NCBI GenBank assembly: GCA_902776725.1
Contig: CACYQX010000003.1
Coordinates: 41,655 to 105,654, forward strand
Reading direction: 5' to 3'
Origin: an uncultured Eubacteriales bacterium
GTDB lineage: Bacteria > Bacillota > Clostridia > Peptostreptococcales > Anaerovoracaceae
DNA length: 64,000 bases
How positions within the stretch are numbered: the first letter of the stretch is position 1; each line of letters starts with the position of its first letter. A model generated the notes under the pieces. It ran no database searches. It saw only the letters and a program-made list of their open reading frames with translations, and was not told where the DNA came from. The translations under genes were made by a program, and so were the position numbers. Of this stretch, positions 59,801 through 64,000 are shown piece after piece.

Positions 59801-62800
59801 ATTACCATCATAAGTTTTATCTTGAGCAGTAATATTAGAAACAGTTATTTCTTTTGGGGTTATTGTAAACTCAGCAGTTTTATTTTCTGGTAATTGATAA
59901 TTATCATTATTTAATGCACTAGCTGTTGCAGTATAATTATCAGTTTTAGTTTTGATATTAGTATCAGTTTGCTCACCTGTTACAGTTACATTACAACTAT
60001 CACCAGTTTCTAAATTAGTAACAGTAGCAGTAGGTTTATGTTCCTCGCCATCATATGTAAATGTAGTATCAGTCCAACTTAGAGTTGCTACTTTTTTAGC
60101 AATTGTTACTTCAATACATACAGGTTCTGTACTTTTATGATTATCATCACCTTTTGCATAATACCAAACATAATATTTACCAGCATTTTTTCCTGTTGGA
60201 ATTGTACCAGCAAACTTATCTTCTGAAGGTGCATTTTCTCCATCTTCACCAACTGCATACATCATTGTATGAGTTGTTGGAAGAGGATTGCTAGCTGCGA
60301 TTAATAAATCTTGATCATTACCATTGTATGTTAAATCTGCAGCAGTTGGTTTTTGTCCTTCTTCAAGTGTAGGAGCATCTGCTTTAGCAATTGTATATTC
60401 AACACTAGCTGTTACATCACCTAAAGTAATATTTGCAGTATATGTGCCTACATCTTTTGGAGCTGCATCTAAAACATCATTACCTTTTTTATAAACAATA
60501 TCAGGATTACTTACTCCATCAATTCCTCCATCTAATGTAGCTTCTTCGCTTTCTTCTCCTCCATATACTTCTAAAGCAGGTTTAACTACAGTTAATGTTG
60601 ATGTAAGTTCACCTTCATGAAGTTCATCGCTATTTCCACATGTTGCGGTAATAGTAGCGCCTTCTGCTGCGTAACTCCATTCATGTATATGTTTAGAAGT
60701 TCTAAATGTAGCAGAATCACTAACTGGTGATTCATTATGAACATCATCTCCAGCAATCTTTTGATAGAATACATATTCAGTATCCATTTCTAGTCCTTCG
60801 AATACTGGACTATCTTGCCATTTACCATCTTCACCTAATCTATATAAACCATTTTCAATAGTATTTAATTCAATACTATTAGTACCAATCGTTTTTGCAG
60901 TAGGTGCATTTGGTTTTTCTTGGTCTTCTTTTGGAAGTGTACGTGTATTTATATCCTTGAAACCATTCGTAATAACACCTGTTGCATTATCTGCTGTCTT
61001 GAGCGAAATAGAATACTCAGTATCTGGTTTAAGTCCAGTAAAAGTAAGTGTCATATTATCTGGAGTAGCTATTAAAGTTTGTCCTCCTAAAGTACATGTT
61101 ATTGATCCGATTTCTTCATTTACTCCTTCAAGAACCAGAGTAATAGAGGTTTGTGTTATATCCTGTGTTTTAGCATCTATAACATGAACTCTAAGCTCAA
61201 ATGGATCTGACGGTCCCGGATTTGCGGCTTGTGCCTCTTCAACTTTAGCGACACTTCGGGTTGCTGCTCTACCATAAATTGGAGACTCGTCAGAAATTAA
61301 ATTAATTGCAGCGGTTATCATTCTAAAATTGATTGAGGTGCTTCCAACTTTATTAGCTATAAACTTGCATTCCTTTCCTACGCCTTCTGAACTAGCTGCA
61401 GAAACAATGCTGGAGTCTGATGATTCCGGATTGGTAATTTTTACGTAATATATAGTCTCACCCTCAGGTTTTTCCGGATCTTTTTCCCATTCACCAGGAG
61501 AAATCATTTCTACAAGAGTAGAATCCATACCTGGAACGGAAGCTCTTCCAAGTAAAGATTTTACTGCTATACTTGTTTCCCCTTTGAACATGATGACACT
61601 TAAATCATCAAAATTCTGATGTAGGGCTTCTAACGGATGATCTGAGGCTTTTTCTACCGGATAGGACGCCGTTTCTGTAATCTCTATCATTCCATCATTG
61701 CCAAAACGCCATGCAAAGCATTTTACTTCCACTGCTGATGAAGATATACCATATTTCCATCCTTCAATATAAGAACGACCTGCGATTTCGTATCTATCAT
61801 CAGGATATATGCTTAAATCTGGATATTTGTATGTAGAACCATTTGGCCAGGAATAATACCACTCATCTGAGTTAACTATGTTACCCTGCGGATCTTTTAG
61901 TGTTGCCTCAAAAAGTTGGCCGGTATATGTACCCTTACTTTCTATGAACGGTTTAAGTTCAACAGTATAATCACTATTTACATTCAAATTTGTAATCAAA
62001 TTCGCTAACATTGAACCCACAAATTCTGAATGGGCACTATTTTCAAGTATTTTTGGACCAATTGCCGCAGCATCTGCAAATGTTGAATTAAAAGCCCAGT
62101 CATCTGTAAAACTCTCTAATTTAGGAAGTCTTAACAGAGATAAGCGAGGAGCATCAAAACTATTTTTAGAAAGAGAACAGTAGCCCATAGTTCTAACTTC
62201 TTCGCCAATAAAAGTTTTTAATGCGGTACATCTATAAAAATCATAAGCTTTAATTGATGTGGTACCACCCATATCTACTGTTTCAAGTTGGGTGCATGCT
62301 GAAAACACATATATATCAAGTATTGGATCAGAATCAGGACTAAAGCGCACTCCTGTTATTCCACTATTATTAAACGCTTTTTCGCCAATTGACAGTATTG
62401 TCTTTGGGAACACAATTTCTTCTTGCAAATTTGTTGTCCCATCAAACGCGCTTTTACCAATCGTTTCAAGACCATCAGGAAGGTCTATGTGTTCTAAATT
62501 GGTGAGTGACTGAAATGCAAAATTACCAATACTCGTACAAACACTACCTTCTTCAAAAATCACACTTTTTAGATCTGTACACTTATAAGCAGGAACTCTA
62601 TAAAAAGCATATTGACCAATAGAAGTTACTGTTTTAGGTATCTCAATACTGGTTATATATCTGAAACCAATAAAAGCATGTTGACCAATAGAAGTAATGT
62701 TACTATCTTCTGCAAATTCAATTTTTAAAACTTGCGACCTTATTGAATTCCATGGAGATTTCCATGATGCAGGTTTTGCTGTGTAACCAAAATCCGGGAG

Positions 62801-63970
62801 AGGACCGGATCCTGTAACAGTCAATGTGCCTGTTTCGCTATCAAACTTCCACCATATATCTGAGTTATCAATTTGAGTAAAATCTGTAGGACCTGTGACA
62901 GTAATCTCATAATCCGTTCCATCAATAGTAACTGTTAATGTTTTTGATTCGGTGAAAAATTTCTTGCTTTTAATAGTGAAGTTTCCTTCTTCTTCAACAA
63001 CTTCTATTACTTCGCTGTCACTAGAAACAGCAGCAGTAGCTGTGCCAACCAAACCAACAGCATCAAGGATATCGCTTAGTGCGACTTCGCTGTTGCCATC
63101 CAGATTATATGTAAGGGAGTTGTAGGTGAACTCAACGGTATAGTAGGAGAAGCCATCTGTCTCTGCTGATACTATGTCACCCTTTTCGGTTGTATCCAGA
63201 GATTCTGCAACGAGGACTCCCTCTTCTTTGATGTGATAGACCGATGTCTCAAGATTCTGGTTTGCTATTTCTTCAGCCTTGAAGAGAACTTCTACCTTCT
63301 TGCCTTCTGCTGGCTGAATTTCATTTCCGTCTTTATCTAAAACTTTAATGTCAAATGTGTATGATGTTGCAACATTTGCGTTCTCGTCACGCTCAGCTTC
63401 TACTGCAGCTTCCGCCTTTTTCTCTTCAGATGCTGTAACCTTTCTAACTGAGAGTGTTGATCCTGCGGGGAACGCTCCTTCTTCTGCCTTAACTGTGATT
63501 TTAATTCCGTCTATGGTTTTGCTTTCATCAAAAGCAACCGGAGCTTCTTCGGATTCTTCTGCTTCTTCAGCATCTTTCTCTGACTCTTCGGTTTCTTTTT
63601 CTTCTGCCTTGGCTTCTTCGGTTGTTGCCTCTTCGGGCTCAGAGATCTCTTCTTCCGATTCTATAGCTTCTTGCTGAGAAACTTCTTCGATTGCCTCAGC
63701 TTCCGTTTCAGCTTCAGTTTCAGTTTCCTCTTCGGAAGCAATCTCCTCCGGAACTTCAACCGCTGTTTCTTCCGGAGCTTCTTCAGGCTCCTCTAGCGGC
63801 ATCTCTTCCGGAACTTCTTCTACTACTTCTTCTACAACGTCCTCTTCTACTACCTGCTCCGCATTAGTCTCACTGATTTCGTCCTCTGCAAATACAGAAG
63901 CCGGCATCATGCTGATCATGAGCATTGCACAAAGCAATAGGATCAAAATTCTTTTCATTTCCTGTTTCAT
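56843..63970 (-). CDS. Giant surface adhesin with BspA leucine-rich repeats, MBG and YDG repeats and NPKTG anchor
   Basis: The 2375-residue product begins with a signal peptide (MKRILILLLCAMLMISMM, cleavage after VFA). A Glu-rich region spans about 30-155. A BspA-type LRR_5 region follows (about 430-640, units like TSIGQHAFIGFRYITSIEIP and LETIGKSAFDGTTNL). Then come fibronectin-like parts and repeated MBG and YDG domains (PKEITVSGIEADDKTYDQ; KVYGEDDPEFEFTYTP). The C-terminus is NPKTGDES, a hydrophobic helix and RRQYK, a sortase-type tail with non-canonical motif. Such proteins bind hosts or mucins. The ATG at 63970 follows AAAAGGTGG; GTG at 63979 lies inside that site. Base composition changes along the gene; see the repeat entry. 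Promoter is outside the window. Confidence 0.92.
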   Translation of the reverse strand: MKQEMKRILILLLCAMLMISMMPASVFAEDEISETNAEQVVEEDVVEEVVEEVPEEMPLEEPEEAPEETAVEVPEEIASEEETETEAETEAEAIEEVSQQEAIESEEEISEPEEATTEEAKAEEKETEESEKDAEEAEESEEAPVAFDESKTIDGIKITVKAEEGAFPAGSTLSVRKVTASEEKKAEAAVEAERDENANVATSYTFDIKVLDKDGNEIQPAEGKKVEVLFKAEEIANQNLETSVYHIKEEGVLVAESLDTTEKGDIVSAETDGFSYYTVEFTYNSLTYNLDGNSEVALSDILDAVGLVGTATAAVSSDSEVIEVVEEEGNFTIKSKKFFTESKTLTVTIDGTDYEITVTGPTDFTQIDNSDIWWKFDSETGTLTVTGSGPLPDFGYTAKPASWKSPWNSIRSQVLKIEFAEDSNITSIGQHAFIGFRYITSIEIPKTVTSIGQYAFYRVPAYKCTDLKSVIFEEGSVCTSIGNFAFQSLTNLEHIDLPDGLETIGKSAFDGTTNLQEEIVFPKTILSIGEKAFNNSGITGVRFSPDSDPILDIYVFSACTQLETVDMGGTTSIKAYDFYRCTALKTFIGEEVRTMGYCSLSKNSFDAPRLSLLRLPKLESFTDDWAFNSTFADAAAIGPKILENSAHSEFVGSMLANLITNLNVNSDYTVELKPFIESKGTYTGQLFEATLKDPQGNIVNSDEWYYSWPNGSTYKYPDLSIYPDDRYEIAGRSYIEGWKYGISSSAVEVKCFAWRFGNDGMIEITETASYPVEKASDHPLEALHQNFDDLSVIMFKGETSIAVKSLLGRASVPGMDSTLVEMISPGEWEKDPEKPEGETIYYVKITNPESSDSSIVSAASSEGVGKECKFIANKVGSTSINFRMITAAINLISDESPIYGRAATRSVAKVEEAQAANPGPSDPFELRVHVIDAKTQDITQTSITLVLEGVNEEIGSITCTLGGQTLIATPDNMTLTFTGLKPDTEYSISLKTADNATGVITNGFKDINTRTLPKEDQEKPNAPTAKTIGTNSIELNTIENGLYRLGEDGKWQDSPVFEGLEMDTEYVFYQKIAGDDVHNESPVSDSATFRTSKHIHEWSYAAEGATITATCGNSDELHEGELTSTLTVVKPALEVYGGEESEEATLDGGIDGVSNPDIVYKKGNDVLDAAPKDVGTYTANITLGDVTASVEYTIAKADAPTLEEGQKPTAADLTYNGNDQDLLIAASNPLPTTHTMMYAVGEDGENAPSEDKFAGTIPTGKNAGKYYVWYYAKGDDNHKSTEPVCIEVTIAKKVATLSWTDTTFTYDGEEHKPTATVTNLETGDSCNVTVTGEQTDTNIKTKTDNYTATASALNNDNYQLPENKTAEFTITPKEITVSNITAQDKTYDGNTDATLVYTDAVLDGMVENDDLSVNATGTFADKNVGTDKTVTISGLTLTGDAKDNYVLATSDQQEETKASITKREITVSGIKSEGKTYDGNNIATDSLYYEDAILAGKVDGDGEYCDDELGITATGTFPNEDYGVDKVITLVGLTLTGSEMNNYVLATTGQQETCLGDIDKYAVTVTAIDATKVYGEDDPEFEFTYTPELIEGDTFEGTLSRHEGEEVGEYTITAGTLHDHNHNYAITYNHAKLTITQASNSATVSIEGWTYGDTPNSPTTTADFGAVTATYTYSNAKEGTYSETVPTNAGTYYVKATIPGTTNYAGAESEPVEFVIAQKEVGLDWSNSSLTYTGENQAPTATATNLVTNDTCTVTVDGAKKDTNIKSGVTSYTATATELNNSNYKLPENKTQNFTIAPKEITVSGIEADDKTYDQSADAELNLGAVVLAGKVENDNIDVSAKGQFADANAGMFKKVTISDLTLTGDDKDNYILAAEGQQTEAEASIRAKYVKVQAINSSKIYGQDDPTLEYTAEDLLPGDSYTGELHRDHGENVGTYGISQGGLTAGNNYSIEFTTALLTITQATENSVTVEIEGWTYGDAPNAPKATATFGQETATFTYSDAQDGDFTANVPENAGAWYVKATVPSTDNYVGAESDAVKFEIAKKEISKGMLTINPDTIKADGEEKSPEIVMKDGDAEMVEGTDYVVTGDAKTDKVGTHFITIEGQGNYTGSFETSWEMYSERTSYQKEEAEGGRGELEIFVDIEGNTENVTVDNLTTDVAKTFLSEEELARYNAGEHVLIYVELFEEDKATADATEKELLAKKFKEIGAEDIRWFDISVWKKIGNDAAEQVHDIKTAIEMTIEVPAEHQNAEEGYTRTFYFGRAHDGEAEVIAETNEIKVKFSSDKFSTYALGFKDAENKKEEAETEEEGKGESAADDETGPLNGETGTLTETSNLISGDTNPKTGDESNIPMWIGFALAAAVLALAVRRQYK
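57830..60100 (-). repeat. Duplicated MBG/YDG repeat block inside the giant adhesin, with two base compositions
   Basis: Two composite units are visible. Unit A covers about 57830-58810 (MBG_2, one YDG, one LDW segment); unit B covers 58810-60100 (MBG_2, two YDG, one LSW segment). YDG copies lie at about 58300-58590, 59290-59590 and 59610-59870. Protein sequences of the copies are alike, for example PKEITVSGIEADDKTYD and PKEITVSNITAQDKTYD, but unit A is moderate in GC and unit B is AT-rich. By direct count 57841-57900 has 25 G+C in 60 and 59761-59820 has 18 in 60. Confidence 0.75.
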
Positions 63971-64000
63971 AACATCCACCTTTTAATTCCATGAGTTAGT

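Overview
The window looks like part of the chromosome of an anaerobic, Gram-positive Bacillota bacterium, most likely of class Clostridia. The evidence is an oxygen-independent ribonucleotide reductase with its activase, a ferredoxin-like protein, NrdR-type operators, clostridial families (YqhQ/DUF1385, a TSCPD protein, a thioredoxin-reductase-like flavoprotein without a pyridine-nucleotide site), consensus sigma-A promoters and two very large surface proteins with sortase-type tails. I cannot name the genus. There is no rRNA, CRISPR array, transposase, integrase or phage gene.

Left part (1-30.5 kb). A cut-off M3-family peptidase homologue lies at the edge. Next comes a 3.8 kb block with a sulfur/redox cluster: a CoA-disulfide-reductase/rhodanese/TusA/DsrE fusion, a small ferredoxin-like protein and a divergent Crp/Fnr regulator. 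The block lies between an intact tRNA-Thr(CGU) gene and a second copy of that tRNA's 3' end, the geometry of an element inserted in the tRNA. Core information-processing genes follow: rho-yqhQ-prmC; a small membrane protein, an orphan LytS-type kinase and thrS; a two-component system, paaK, an ACT protein, a P-type ATPase and a PrsW protease in one direction; a D-2-hydroxyacid dehydrogenase; and a CNNM-type protein-secA-prfB-tldD-pmbA series. prfB carries the programmed +1 frameshift of release factor 2.

Middle part (30.5-48 kb). A 1594-residue surface protein with beta-helix and Cna-B regions is transcribed from a consensus promoter through a structured leader. After it come an acyl-CoA synthetase-like gene, an operon of a flavoprotein, TSCPD and DUF4230 proteins, and alr. 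A possible small RNA with its own terminator follows alr. The deoxyribonucleotide module comprises nrdG, then nrdD under two NrdR boxes spaced 31 bp, then trxB. NrdD carries a fused C-terminal glutaredoxin-like domain, so the reductase, its probable electron donor and a disulfide reductase sit together. A DUF4037 nucleotidyltransferase-like/TPR pair lies upstream.

Right part (48-64 kb). Here are a phosphotransferase, a tiny membrane peptide/tyrosine phosphatase/HD protein group, a MarR regulator with a Gly-Pro-His insert whose promoter is flanked by two identical palindromes, a CbiK-like/gdhA pair, an FAH-family hydrolase, a LytS-type kinase with a receiver-XRE response regulator, and a 2375-residue BspA/YDG/MBG-type adhesin. 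The adhesin's repeats change sharply in base composition along the gene. The points most worth following up are the tRNA-bounded block, the M3 and CbiK homologues with altered metal sites, the NrdD-glutaredoxin fusion, the reductase lacking an NAD(P)H motif, the His/Pro/Gly-insert MarR, the structured leaders and small RNA, and the mosaic adhesin.
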